Assembly: GCA_031550605.1 (NCBI GenBank)
Contig: JAVBOK010000067.1
Coordinates: 1 to 36,644, forward strand
Direction of reading: 5' to 3'
Origin: FLUQ01 sp031550605
GTDB taxonomy: Bacteria; Desulfobacterota; Desulfovibrionia; Desulfovibrionales; Desulfovibrionaceae
Length of the DNA: 36,644 nt
Shown here: positions 1 through 7,290 of the stretch, piece by piece
How the letters are laid out: each line of letters opens with the position of its first letter
Position numbering within the stretch: the first letter of the stretch is position 1
Notes under the pieces: generated by a model
Databases searched by the model: none
The model's input: the letters and a program-made list of their open reading frames with translations, nothing else
What the model was told of the DNA's origin: nothing
Program-made: the position numbers and the translations under genes

Positions 1-1299
1 TCCATTTCCGCCATTCTGATCCGGACCCCCGGCACGCCCGCGGCCGCGGCCACGGTGCTGGACGGCTATCCCATGGGGCAGCGGGGCGAAGCGGGCCGGG
101 CGCTGAGCATATCGCTCGGCGCGTCGTTCATCGGCGGGCTGGTCAGTTCCCTCGCGCTGCTGACCGTGGCCCCCGCCCTGGGGCGGATCGCGGTGGAATT
201 CGGCCCGGTGGAACTGGCCGCCGTGGCGGTTCTGGGCATGACCATCATCGCCTCGCTCTCGCAGGAGTCGACGGTCAAAGGCCTGCTGGCCGGGGCCGCC
301 GGATTGATGCTGTCCACGGTGGGCATGGACCCCATATCCGGTTCACCCCGCTTCACCCTGGGGCAGATCGAGCTGTTTTCGGGCATTCCCTTCACCGTGG
401 CCCTGATCGGGCTGTTTTCCATCCCCCAGGTGCTGCGGCTGCTGGAAAAAGAAGCCGCCCCGGCGCAGGTCGGGGCGCTCAGCGATCCCGTGCGGCCCCG
501 CTGGAATCTGCTCAAACGCCTGATGCCCACGATTCTGCGTTCTTCGGGCATCGGCGTCTTCACCGGCCTGATCCCCGGCACCGGCGGGGATACGGCCTGC
601 TGGTTCGCCTATAACGAGGCCAAGCGCTTTGCCCCGCCGGAAGAGAAGGACAAGTTCGGCCAGGGGTCGGACTACGGCATTGCCGCGCCGGAATCGGCCA
701 ACAACGCGGTGGCCGGGGGCGCTCTGATCCCCACCATATCCCTGGGCATACCGGGCAGTTCCTCCACGGCGGTGCTGCTGGGCGGGCTGATGGGGCACGG
801 CATCATGCCGGGGCCGTCGCTGATGGTGGAACACGCGAAAGTCGCCTATACCCTGATCTGGGCGCTGTTTTTCGCCAACTTCACCATGTATTTCATCGGG
901 TTGTACATCACCCGCGTGGCGGTGTTCATCACGCGGGTGCCGGCGAAGGTCATGGCCACGGCCATCACCATTTTCTGCGTTGTCGGCGCGTTCGCCATCA
1001 ACAACAGTTTCTTTGACGTATACCTGATGCTCGGTTTCGGCATTCTGGGCTATGTCATGGACAAGGTGAAGGTGCCCGTGGCCCCCCTGGTGGTGGGGCT
1101 GATCCTGGGCCAGATGCTGGACGTGTCCTTGCATCAGGCCTTGCTTATCAGCCAGGGATCGTGGATGATCTTCGTCACGGAACCCATTTCGGCTGTTCTT
1201 TTGTCCCTGGCCGGCCTGTCCCTGTTTACGGGCACGCCGATCATGGGCTGGGTCAGCGGATGCGTCAAAGGGCTGTTTGCCAGGAATGCCGGCGTGTAG
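1..1299 (+). CDS. TctA-family large membrane subunit of a tripartite tricarboxylate transporter (5'-truncated by the window)
   Basis: The reading frame is open from base 1 and its true start lies outside the window; 432 residues are visible against about 500 for the family. The visible part begins in the conserved TctA segment (I-R-T-P-G-T-P, then D-G-Y-P-M-G-Q-R-G-E-A-G-R-A). It continues as a polytopic hydrophobic protein with the second conserved block, G-L-I-P-G-T-G-G-D-T followed by A-A-P-E-S-A-N-N-A-V-A-G-G. TctA forms the inner-membrane channel that works with TctB and a periplasmic TctC binding protein to import carboxylates using the ion gradient. The following gene is a dehydratase 181 bases downstream on the same strand, so it may process the imported substrate. 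Substrate unknown. Confidence 0.93.
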   Translation, partial: SISAILIRTPGTPAAAATVLDGYPMGQRGEAGRALSISLGASFIGGLVSSLALLTVAPALGRIAVEFGPVELAAVAVLGMTIIASLSQESTVKGLLAGAAGLMLSTVGMDPISGSPRFTLGQIELFSGIPFTVALIGLFSIPQVLRLLEKEAAPAQVGALSDPVRPRWNLLKRLMPTILRSSGIGVFTGLIPGTGGDTACWFAYNEAKRFAPPEEKDKFGQGSDYGIAAPESANNAVAGGALIPTISLGIPGSSSTAVLLGGLMGHGIMPGPSLMVEHAKVAYTLIWALFFANFTMYFIGLYITRVAVFITRVPAKVMATAITIFCVVGAFAINNSFFDVYLMLGFGILGYVMDKVKVPVAPLVVGLILGQMLDVSLHQALLISQGSWMIFVTEPISAVLLSLAGLSLFTGTPIMGWVSGCVKGLFARNAGV

Positions 1300-1332
1300 C
1301 GTCTGGCGGCCTGAAAGCTGCTATGCTCCGGC

Positions 1333-1375
1333 GTCCGCAAGCGGACAGCCCCGGCGCGGGCGCTTCGGCCCGCGC
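1333..1375 (+). other. Two GC-rich hairpins in the tctA-dehydratase gap
   Basis: Two perfect inverted repeats lie in the 181-base gap. GTCCGC/GCGGAC is at 1333-1346 with a 2-base loop. GCGCGGGC/GCCCGCGC is at 1354-1375 with a 6-base loop that includes CTTCG. Neither is followed by a T run. They could be a factor-assisted terminator or an mRNA-processing element separating tctA from the dehydratase. Confidence 0.45.
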
Positions 1376-1480
1376 GCATGGAAGAAACGATGCGGTTGTT
1401 GCTTGTTCATGGCGGCAGGGAATACGGTATTTCGCACGCACAATGCTCTAACCGGAACCACAGGCGCAAGAGGAGTAGCC

Positions 1481-3139
1481 ATGCCCAGAAAAGGCCATTT
1501 TGAGGACAAAACCGAAGCCTATTACGTGGGGCTTATGAATTCCGTCGGGTACCGCAAAAAGGATCTGGCCAAACCCGTGATCGGCATTGTCAACTCGTGG
1601 AACGACGTGAACCCCGGCCACAAGCCCTTTCAGCAACTGGCCCAGGTGGTCAGGGAAGGCGTCTGGGCCGCCGGCGGAACCCCCGCCGAATTCACCGTGC
1701 CCGCGCCCTGCGACGGCATCGCCCAGGGCGAAGGCATGCACTCCATCCTGCCCCAGCGCGACCTTATCGCCGGCTCCATCGAGGCCATGGTCAATGCCCA
1801 CGGTTTTGACGGCCTGGTTTTTCTCTGTTCCTGCGACAAGATCGTGCCCGGCATGCTGATGGCCGCCGCCGCCCTGAACCTGCCGTCCATTTTCCTTACC
1901 GCCGGGACCATGATCCCCTATTGCGAAGGCGGCCGCGAATTCGTCACCCCGGACCTGAAGGAAGCCATCGGCCAGCGGGCCGGCGGCCATATCGACGAAC
2001 GCACCTTTGACCGCTGGCGCGAGAACATCTGTTTTTCCGGCGGCACCTGCGCCATGTTCGGCACGGCCAACACCATGGGCACCTTTCTGGAGGCCGTGGG
2101 CCTTGCGCCTTTCGGCTCGTCCACCATGCTGTTCGCGGCTGCCGCCAAAATCCGCCAGGCCCGCGACGTGGGGGAACGCATTGTCGCCCTGACCCGCGAG
2201 CAGCGCTGTTTTTCCGAGTTCCTCAACGAAAAGACGCTGGTCAACGGCATCAAATACGTGTCCGCCACCGGCGGGTCCACCAACGCCGTGCTGCACACCC
2301 TGGCCATCGCCAGGGCCATGGGCGTCGCGCTGGGCATCCGGGATTTCGACGCCATCCAGGCTTCCGTGCCGGTCATCGCCAAATTCAAGCCTTCGGCCCA
2401 GCCCAACGTGTACACCTATCACCAGGCGGGCGGCGTGCACGGCGTGCTGGCCACCATCCGCAAACATCTGGACTGCACGGCCCGGCTCGTCACGGGCGGC
2501 ACCCTGGCCGAATATCTGGACGCCAACCCGGTGGCCGTCGACCGCGCGATCATCCATGACCTGGACGATCCCCTGCACGAGGGCGGCTGTTTCTCCATCC
2601 TGTCCGGCAACTTGGCCCCTCTGGGCGCGGTGGTCAAGAAAAGCGGGGTGGAACCCGCCATGTTCCGCCACGTGGGGCCGGCCGTGGTTTTCGACTCCGA
2701 AGAGGACGTGCGCGATTATCTGCTGTCCGCCAAGGTTGCAAAAGGCTCCGTGCTGGTCATCCGCTACGAAGGCCCCAAGGGCGGCCCCGGCATGCGCGAG
2801 CTGTCCATCCCCGCGGCCATGCTGGTGGGGCTTGGCCTGCACACCTCCGTGGCCATGATCACCGACGGCCGTTTTTCCGGCGCGACCCGCGGCCCCTGCG
2901 TGGGGCACATCTGTCCGGAAGCCTGGGACGGCGGCCCGCTGTGTCTGGTCAAAAACGGGGATACCATCGAAATCGACCTGAACAAGAAAATTCTGTCCCT
3001 GCATGTGGACGAGGCGGAACTGGAAAAACGCAGAGCCGAAGTCCAACGCCCGGACCGGCCCCTCAAGGGGGTGCTGGCCGCATACAGAAAAGCCGTCTCG
3101 GGCGCCGAAAAAGGCGCGCTGTGGATGTATGATGATTGA
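1481..3139 (+). CDS. IlvD/EDD-family Fe-S dehydratase
   Basis: The product has 552 residues, normal for the family. The start at 1481 is chosen because AGAGGAG precedes it at good spacing and the homologous N-terminus begins there; the frame is open further upstream but that part has no family similarity. The family dehydrates 2,3-dihydroxy acids (branched-chain precursors) or sugar acids to 2-keto acids. Visible motifs are S-W-N-D-V-N-P-G-H at about 39-47, P-C-D-G-I with C77, S-C-D-K-I-V-P-G with C118, G-G-T-C-A-M-F-G-T-A-N-T-M with C190, and the C-terminal T-D-G-R-F-S-G-A-T-R-G-P-C. The candidate cluster ligands are C77, C118 and C190. C77 resembles 6-phosphogluconate dehydratase, and the PGH replaces the PCN of [2Fe-2S] IlvD. 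Its position beside a TTT transporter and far from ilv genes argues for a sugar-acid substrate, but this is inference. Confidence 0.88.
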   Translation: MPRKGHFEDKTEAYYVGLMNSVGYRKKDLAKPVIGIVNSWNDVNPGHKPFQQLAQVVREGVWAAGGTPAEFTVPAPCDGIAQGEGMHSILPQRDLIAGSIEAMVNAHGFDGLVFLCSCDKIVPGMLMAAAALNLPSIFLTAGTMIPYCEGGREFVTPDLKEAIGQRAGGHIDERTFDRWRENICFSGGTCAMFGTANTMGTFLEAVGLAPFGSSTMLFAAAAKIRQARDVGERIVALTREQRCFSEFLNEKTLVNGIKYVSATGGSTNAVLHTLAIARAMGVALGIRDFDAIQASVPVIAKFKPSAQPNVYTYHQAGGVHGVLATIRKHLDCTARLVTGGTLAEYLDANPVAVDRAIIHDLDDPLHEGGCFSILSGNLAPLGAVVKKSGVEPAMFRHVGPAVVFDSEEDVRDYLLSAKVAKGSVLVIRYEGPKGGPGMRELSIPAAMLVGLGLHTSVAMITDGRFSGATRGPCVGHICPEAWDGGPLCLVKNGDTIEIDLNKKILSLHVDEAELEKRRAEVQRPDRPLKGVLAAYRKAVSGAEKGALWMYDD

Positions 3140-3223
3140 GTGAGGCCCCGGCGTCGGAAGAAGGCGGCCTCACGGGCGCCGCCCTCTCCGGGCTCTTCCT
3201 CCAGGGGGGCTGGGTTCCGCGGG

Positions 3224-3267
3224 GGAAAGCGGGCGCTCCGCGCATTTGCGGAGATCGCCCGCTTTCC
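3224..3267. terminator. Strong hairpin between convergent dehydratase and pdxT genes
   Basis: Outer arms GGAAAGCGGGCG (3224-3235) and CGCCCGCTTTCC (3256-3267) enclose an inner stem CTCCGC/GCGGAG (3236-3241 and 3248-3253) with a 6-base loop. The total stem is 18 bp with a 2-base bulge. It sits between two convergent genes, so it plausibly ends transcription from both sides, although neither side has a T run. Confidence 0.55.
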
Positions 3268-3299
3268 GTGCGGGTGCCAGGGGGCGGCGCCCCGCATGC

Positions 3300-3887
3300 T
3301 CACGTCTTGCCGATTTTCGCGAGAAAATACGAACAGACGCGCAAATCGTCCGTCAGTTCCGGATGGAAGGCGGCGACGAGCACCGTGCCCTGCTCGGCCA
3401 TGACGATTCTGCCGTCCACTTCCGCCATGACGCGCACGCCCGGCCCGGCGGCGCGGATGAAGGGCGCGCGGATGAACACGGCCGGCACGGCGCCCAGGCC
3501 GTCCACGGGCAGGACGGTCTCAAAGCTGTCCACCTGCCTGCCGAAACCGTTGCGTTCCACGCTGATGTCCATCAGGCCCAGGGGGTGCGGCCCGGCTTCC
3601 GGGCCGAGGATTTCCCGGCCGCAGAGGATGAGCCCCGCGCAGGTGCCCAGTACCGGATTTTTCCGGGAGAAGCCCCGGATGGGTTCGGCCAGGGAGTTTT
3701 CGCGGACCAGCCTGCTGATGGTCGTGGACTCGCCGCCCGGGATGACCAGGGCGTCGACGCGTGCCAGGTCTTCACGGTTTTTGACCGGCAGTGCCTCGGC
3801 TCCGGCGCGTTCCGCCATGCGCAGATGTTCCGAGACGGCTCCCTGCAGAGCCAGCACCCCGATGCGGGGGGACCCGGCGCGGGCCAC
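3300..3887 (-). CDS. pdxT: Pyridoxal 5'-phosphate synthase glutaminase subunit PdxT
   Basis: The product has 195 residues with a GTG start at 3887, two bases after the pdxS stop codon and with a purine-rich AGGGGG about 9 bases upstream (inside the end of pdxS). A second GTG at 3896 is possible. PdxT hydrolyses glutamine and channels ammonia to PdxS in the cytoplasm. The class I glutaminase features are all present: G-G-E-S-T-T at 51-56, nucleophile C83 in G-T-C-A-G, and the H175/E177 pair in H-P-E. Length and motifs are typical, and translational coupling to pdxS is expected. Confidence 0.95.
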   Translation of the reverse strand: MARAGSPRIGVLALQGAVSEHLRMAERAGAEALPVKNREDLARVDALVIPGGESTTISRLVRENSLAEPIRGFSRKNPVLGTCAGLILCGREILGPEAGPHPLGLMDISVERNGFGRQVDSFETVLPVDGLGAVPAVFIRAPFIRAAGPGVRVMAEVDGRIVMAEQGTVLVAAFHPELTDDLRVCSYFLAKIGKT

Positions 3888-3889
3888 GG

Positions 3890-4780
3890 TTACCACCCCC
3901 TGTCCTGCATGCGCGCTTCCGGAGGCAGGGACGGGATGTCCAGGCCCTTCATGGGCGCGCCCAGGCCCTTGGACAGTTCGGCCAGCAGGGGATAGTCCTC
4001 GTAATGCGTGACCGCGCGGACAATGGCCCTGGCGAACTTCTCCGGATTGTCCGACTTGAAGATGCCGGATCCGACGAACACCCCGTCCGCGCCCAGGGAC
4101 ATCATCAGCGCCGCGTCCGCCGGCGTGGCCACGCCGCCGGCCGCGAAATTGACCACGGGCAACGCGCCCAGCCGCCTGACTTCGCACAGCAGCTCGTACG
4201 GCGCGCCCAGTTCCTTGGCGCAGGCCATCAATTCGTCGTCGCGGCGGGAAAAGACATGCCGCAACTGTTCGGTAACCTTGCGCATATGGCGCACGGCTTC
4301 CACGATGTTGCCCGTGCCCGGCTCCCCTTTGGTGCGCAGCATGGAGGCCCCTTCGCCCACGCGGCGCAAGGCTTCGCCCAGGTCGCGGCAACCGCAGACA
4401 AAAGGCACGGTAAAGGCGCTTTTCAGGATGTGGTACTGCTCGTCCGCCGGGGTCAGCACTTCGCTTTCGTCGATGTAGTCGACGCCCATGGCTTCCAGAA
4501 TGCGGGCTTCCGTGATGTGCCCGATGCGGGCTTTGGCCATGACGGGAATGGTCACGGCTTTCATGACCGCTTCGACGATCGTGGGGTCCGCCATGCGCGC
4601 CACGCCGCCGGCCGCGCGGATATCCGACGGCACCCGCTCCAGGGCCATGACGGCCACGGCTCCGGCGGCTTCGGCTATTTTCGCCTGTTCCGCGTTGACC
4701 ACGTCCATGATCACGCCGCCTTTCTGCATCTGCGCCATGCCGCGTTTGACGGCCGGCGATCCGGTGATTGTGTCTGCCAT
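3890..4780 (-). CDS. pdxS: Pyridoxal 5'-phosphate synthase lyase subunit PdxS
   Basis: The product has 296 residues, starting at an ATG preceded by AGGAG. The upstream in-frame extension is rejected because family similarity begins at M-A-D-T-I-T-G. PdxS builds PLP from ribose 5-phosphate, glyceraldehyde 3-phosphate and ammonia in a beta/alpha barrel that assembles into a dodecamer with PdxT. The two catalytic lysines known from Bacillus (K81 and K149) correspond here to K83 (V-M-A-K-A-R-I-G-H) and K151 (R-T-K-G-E-P-G-T-G-N). The gene is first in the pdxST operon and divergent from a MocR/PdxR-like regulator, the usual arrangement for PLP homeostasis. Confidence 0.97.
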   Translation of the reverse strand: MADTITGSPAVKRGMAQMQKGGVIMDVVNAEQAKIAEAAGAVAVMALERVPSDIRAAGGVARMADPTIVEAVMKAVTIPVMAKARIGHITEARILEAMGVDYIDESEVLTPADEQYHILKSAFTVPFVCGCRDLGEALRRVGEGASMLRTKGEPGTGNIVEAVRHMRKVTEQLRHVFSRRDDELMACAKELGAPYELLCEVRRLGALPVVNFAAGGVATPADAALMMSLGADGVFVGSGIFKSDNPEKFARAIVRAVTHYEDYPLLAELSKGLGAPMKGLDIPSLPPEARMQDRGW

Positions 4781-4831
4781 TGTCGACTCCTGTTTTTCTG
4801 CGGAATAGAGCCGATGCGCCGGGGAAAAAAG

Positions 4832-4863
4832 GTCCAATTGGACTGTTTTTTCCTCATCCAATT
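4832..4863. promoter_or_regulatory. Palindrome and direct repeat in the pdxS / MocR divergent promoter region
   Basis: The 115-base divergent gap contains a perfect 12-bp palindrome, GTCCAATTGGAC, at 4832-4843. Its half TCCAATT recurs in direct orientation at 4857-4863, 24 bases away. MocR-family regulators such as PdxR typically bind direct repeats with this kind of spacing, so this is the likely operator for both genes. I could not identify convincing -35/-10 pairs here. Confidence 0.5.
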
Positions 4864-4895
4864 TGCTATGTCCTGGGCAACGCGGGAGGCGGCGC

Positions 4896-6317
4896 ATGTG
4901 GACGCGGCTTGAAAAACAAAGCGGGGGCGCCCCGCTGTACACACAGGTCATCGCGCGCATCGAGCGGGCCATTGAAGACGGGCTGCTGCAGGGGGGCGAG
5001 CGGTTGCCGTCCGAGCGCCGCCTGTGCGGCCTGATGGGGGTCAACCGGTCCACCATCATCCACGCCCTGGACGAGATGGCCGACCGGGGCGTGCTGCTGC
5101 GGCGGCAGGGCAGCGGAACCTACGTGAACGACGCGAAATGGGGCTTGCAGCAATACCCCATCCTGAACTGGCAGCCTCCGGCTGCCGGCCGCATGCCGCG
5201 CGGCGGCGCGGAATACGCCGCGCGGGTGCAGGCCCGACGGGAAGAGGCCCGGAGGAGGGGAGAAACTCTGTGGGATCTGTCCGGCAGCGACCTGGCGGGG
5301 GATCTGCTGCCGTCCCTGTCCCTGCCCGAGCGGTCCTGGCAGGAGGTGCTGGGCCAGGAACTGGACGAGGAAGCATCCCTGACCGGCCTGCCTTCATTCA
5401 AAGAGACCGTGCGTGACCATCTGGCGGAAAGCCTGGGTCTGCAGGCGGACTGCGACGAGATACTCGTGACCTCCGGCGCGCAGCAGGCGCTGTTTCTGAT
5501 CACCCAGTGCCTGCTGCGGCCGGGGGATGCCGTGGGCATTGAGGAGCCCTCCTACTTTTATTCGCTGCCGGTGTTCCAGGCCGCCGGGCTGCGGCTGTTC
5601 GCCATTCCCACGGACAGGGAGGGGATTGTCCCGGACGGCCTGGATATGGTGGCCTCACGGCGCGGCCTGAAGATGATTTTTCTGAACCCGGTCTTTCAGA
5701 ACCCCACGGGGCACGTCATGAGCGCGAAACGCAGGGAGGACGTGCTGCGGTACTGTTCCGCCAGACATATTCCCATCGTGGAGGACGACGCCTACAGCCT
5801 GCTGGGTTTTGACGCGGAAACGGACGTCGGGCCTCTGAAAAGTCTGGACCGGCACGGGCAGGCGCTCTACATCGGTTCGCTGTCCAGCTATATGGGCAAG
5901 AATATCCGCGCTGGCTGGCTGGCCGCGCCCAAAGCCGTGGTGCGGCGGCTGGCGGCGGTGCGGCGGCAGATTGACGCGGGACCCAGCGTGCTGCCGCAAC
6001 TTCTGGCCGGACAGTATCTGCGCGGGATCGCGCGGGAACACCGGCGCTTTCTGCGGACACGCCTCGCCCGCCGGGACGCTCTGCTGCGGGACAGGCTGTC
6101 GGGCGCGCCGCCCGGCCTCTTCGCCTGCGAGCGGCCGCGGGGCGGGTTCTACTGCTACCTGCGCGCCGATGCCGCCGCGCGGGATGCGCGGGAACGGGGG
6201 GAGAACGATCCGTTGGGCGTCCTGCTTTCCCTGGGGATAATCCCCGCGCGGGGCGTGGAATTCGGCGACGCGCAGGGCAGGTTCCGGCTGAATTTCGCGC
6301 ATGCCCGTCCGGAATAG
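4896..6317 (+). CDS. MocR/PdxR-like transcription regulator (GntR wHTH + aminotransferase-like domain), PLP lysine missing
   Basis: The product has 473 residues, from an ATG with GGGAGG 7 bases upstream. A GntR-type winged helix occupies about residues 10-78 (P-S-E-R-R-L at 38-43, then V-N-R-S-T-I). A fold-type I aminotransferase-like domain follows at about 125-465. Pocket residues are present, including N269 in F-Q-N-P-T-G and the E-D-D-A-Y block around D298. The normal S-K-x-L-x-P-x-L-R-x-G-Y lysine motif instead reads S-L-S-S-Y-M-G-K-N-I-R-A-G-W, so Ser331 stands where the Schiff-base lysine is expected. A lysine lies at 335. Its divergence from pdxST suggests it senses PLP supply and controls pdxST. 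How it would sense PLP without an internal aldimine is open; it may bind ligand non-covalently or through K335. Confidence 0.87.
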   Translation: MWTRLEKQSGGAPLYTQVIARIERAIEDGLLQGGERLPSERRLCGLMGVNRSTIIHALDEMADRGVLLRRQGSGTYVNDAKWGLQQYPILNWQPPAAGRMPRGGAEYAARVQARREEARRRGETLWDLSGSDLAGDLLPSLSLPERSWQEVLGQELDEEASLTGLPSFKETVRDHLAESLGLQADCDEILVTSGAQQALFLITQCLLRPGDAVGIEEPSYFYSLPVFQAAGLRLFAIPTDREGIVPDGLDMVASRRGLKMIFLNPVFQNPTGHVMSAKRREDVLRYCSARHIPIVEDDAYSLLGFDAETDVGPLKSLDRHGQALYIGSLSSYMGKNIRAGWLAAPKAVVRRLAAVRRQIDAGPSVLPQLLAGQYLRGIAREHRRFLRTRLARRDALLRDRLSGAPPGLFACERPRGGFYCYLRADAAARDARERGENDPLGVLLSLGIIPARGVEFGDAQGRFRLNFAHARPE

Positions 6318-6332
6318 TGCTGGACCTGGCCT

Positions 6333-6345
6333 TGCCAATTTGGCA
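6333..6345. promoter_or_regulatory. Inverted repeat just upstream of the IclR-type gene (possible operator)
   Basis: TGCCAA (6333-6338) and TTGGCA (6340-6345) form a perfect inverted repeat around one base. It ends 11 bases before the IclR start codon, within the 39-base gap after the MocR gene. Possible autoregulatory site; not compared with known IclR sites. Confidence 0.35.
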
Positions 6346-6356
6346 CAAAGCAGACC

Positions 6357-7151
6357 ATGAACCGCGAAAAGGACAAGGGCGGCGGCAGCACCATCAAATC
6401 GGTGAGCACGGCTCTGGGTCTGCTGGACCTGGTGGCGGCGTCGCGCGGCGGCGCGCGGGTTACGGATCTGGCGCGGCAGAGCGGCCTGGGCAAGGCCGGC
6501 GTGTCCAAGATCCTTTCCACGCTGGCCGCGGCCGGGTACGTGCGGCGCGACCCGGTCGCGCACACGTATTTTCTGGGCTACAGGCTGATCGAGCTGTCCA
6601 CCCGGCTGATCGAATCCATCGATATCCGCCGGGTCGCGCGGCCCGTGCTGGAAGCGCTGGAAGAGACCGCCAACGAAGTGATCAACCTGGCCAGCTACCA
6701 CAACGGCGAGTTGATCTACATCGACAAGTACGAGGGCACCAAGACCCTGCGCATGCATTCCGTTATCGGCGGCCGGGCCGGGTGGAGCTATACGTCCGTG
6801 GGCAAGGTGGTTTTCGCCTTTCTGCCCCGGCAGGAGCAGGCCTATATCCTGGACAGCCTGCATTTCGAACCGCGCACGGGCGCCAGCATCACCAGCCGCG
6901 AGGCCTACCTGGCCGAGACGGCGGAGGCCAGGCGGTTCGGCTACGCCCTGGACCTGGAAGAAAACGTGGAAGGCATCGTCTGCGTGGGCGCGCCGGTTTT
7001 CGACTATTCGGGCAAGGTCGTGGGCGGGGTCAGCATTTCCGCCCCCACGGTGCGCGGCGGCCGTGAACGCCTGATGGAGCTGGCCGCCTTGCTGCTGCGA
7101 TCCTGCGGGGATATTTCCGCCGCGTTGGGCTGTCGCGCGGAAAAAAATTGA
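6357..7151 (+). CDS. IclR-family transcription regulator
   Basis: The product has 264 residues. A winged helix-turn-helix lies at about 14-75 (S-T-A-L-G-L-L-D-L-V, then T-D-L-A-R-Q-S-G-L-G-K-A-G-V-S-K-I-L). The IclR effector-binding domain follows at about 90-255, with the typical end segment G-I-V-C-V-G-A-P-V-F-D-Y-S-G-K-V-V-G-G-V-S. No strong ribosome site precedes the ATG, so it may be translated at low level or by coupling with the gene upstream. The gene is co-directional with gcl, which begins 139 bases downstream behind a large inverted repeat. It is most likely the local regulator of gcl and the aldolase, as IclR proteins such as AllR control gcl in enteric bacteria. Confidence 0.93.
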   Translation: MNREKDKGGGSTIKSVSTALGLLDLVAASRGGARVTDLARQSGLGKAGVSKILSTLAAAGYVRRDPVAHTYFLGYRLIELSTRLIESIDIRRVARPVLEALEETANEVINLASYHNGELIYIDKYEGTKTLRMHSVIGGRAGWSYTSVGKVVFAFLPRQEQAYILDSLHFEPRTGASITSREAYLAETAEARRFGYALDLEENVEGIVCVGAPVFDYSGKVVGGVSISAPTVRGGRERLMELAALLLRSCGDISAALGCRAEKN

Positions 7152-7208
7152 CCGGCGCCGGTTCTCTCCGCACCGCATCCCCTCTGAAGTTTTCCCGTAA
7201 AAAATCGC

Positions 7209-7237
7209 TTGTGCCCCGGATACGGCCATGGTATTTT
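7209..7237 (+). promoter_or_regulatory. Candidate sigma-70 promoter of gcl
   Basis: TTGTGC at 7209-7214 and TATTTT at 7232-7237 are separated by 17 bases. The match is modest (3/6 and 4/6). The -10 box runs directly into the operator-like inverted repeat that begins at 7235, consistent with a regulated promoter. Confidence 0.4.
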
Positions 7238-7279
7238 TGTTTCCCGTACAGGAACATAGTTTCCTTATGGGAAACAAAA
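7235..7279. promoter_or_regulatory. Large composite operator in front of gcl
   Basis: Perfect 11-base arms TTTTGTTTCCC (7235-7245) and GGGAAACAAAA (7269-7279) are separated by 23 bases. Inside are further GTTTCC/GGAAAC halves: GTTTCC-CGTACA-GGAAC on the left and GTTTCC-TTATG-GGAAAC on the right. The right arm abuts the AAAGGAG ribosome site of gcl. IclR-family operators are usually built of GGAAA/TTTCC halves, so the upstream IclR protein is the natural candidate. Confidence 0.6.
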
Positions 7280-7290
7280 GGAGAAATACC

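Noticed and set aside
1277..1480. Upstream extension of the dehydratase reading frame
   Set aside because: No family similarity before M-P-R-K-G-H. It would overlap the tctA stop and two hairpins, and the best ribosome site is directly before 1481.
3136..4011. Plus-strand frames opposite pdxT
   Set aside because: They lack ribosome sites and recognisable domains, whereas pdxT on the minus strand has its full catalytic triad.
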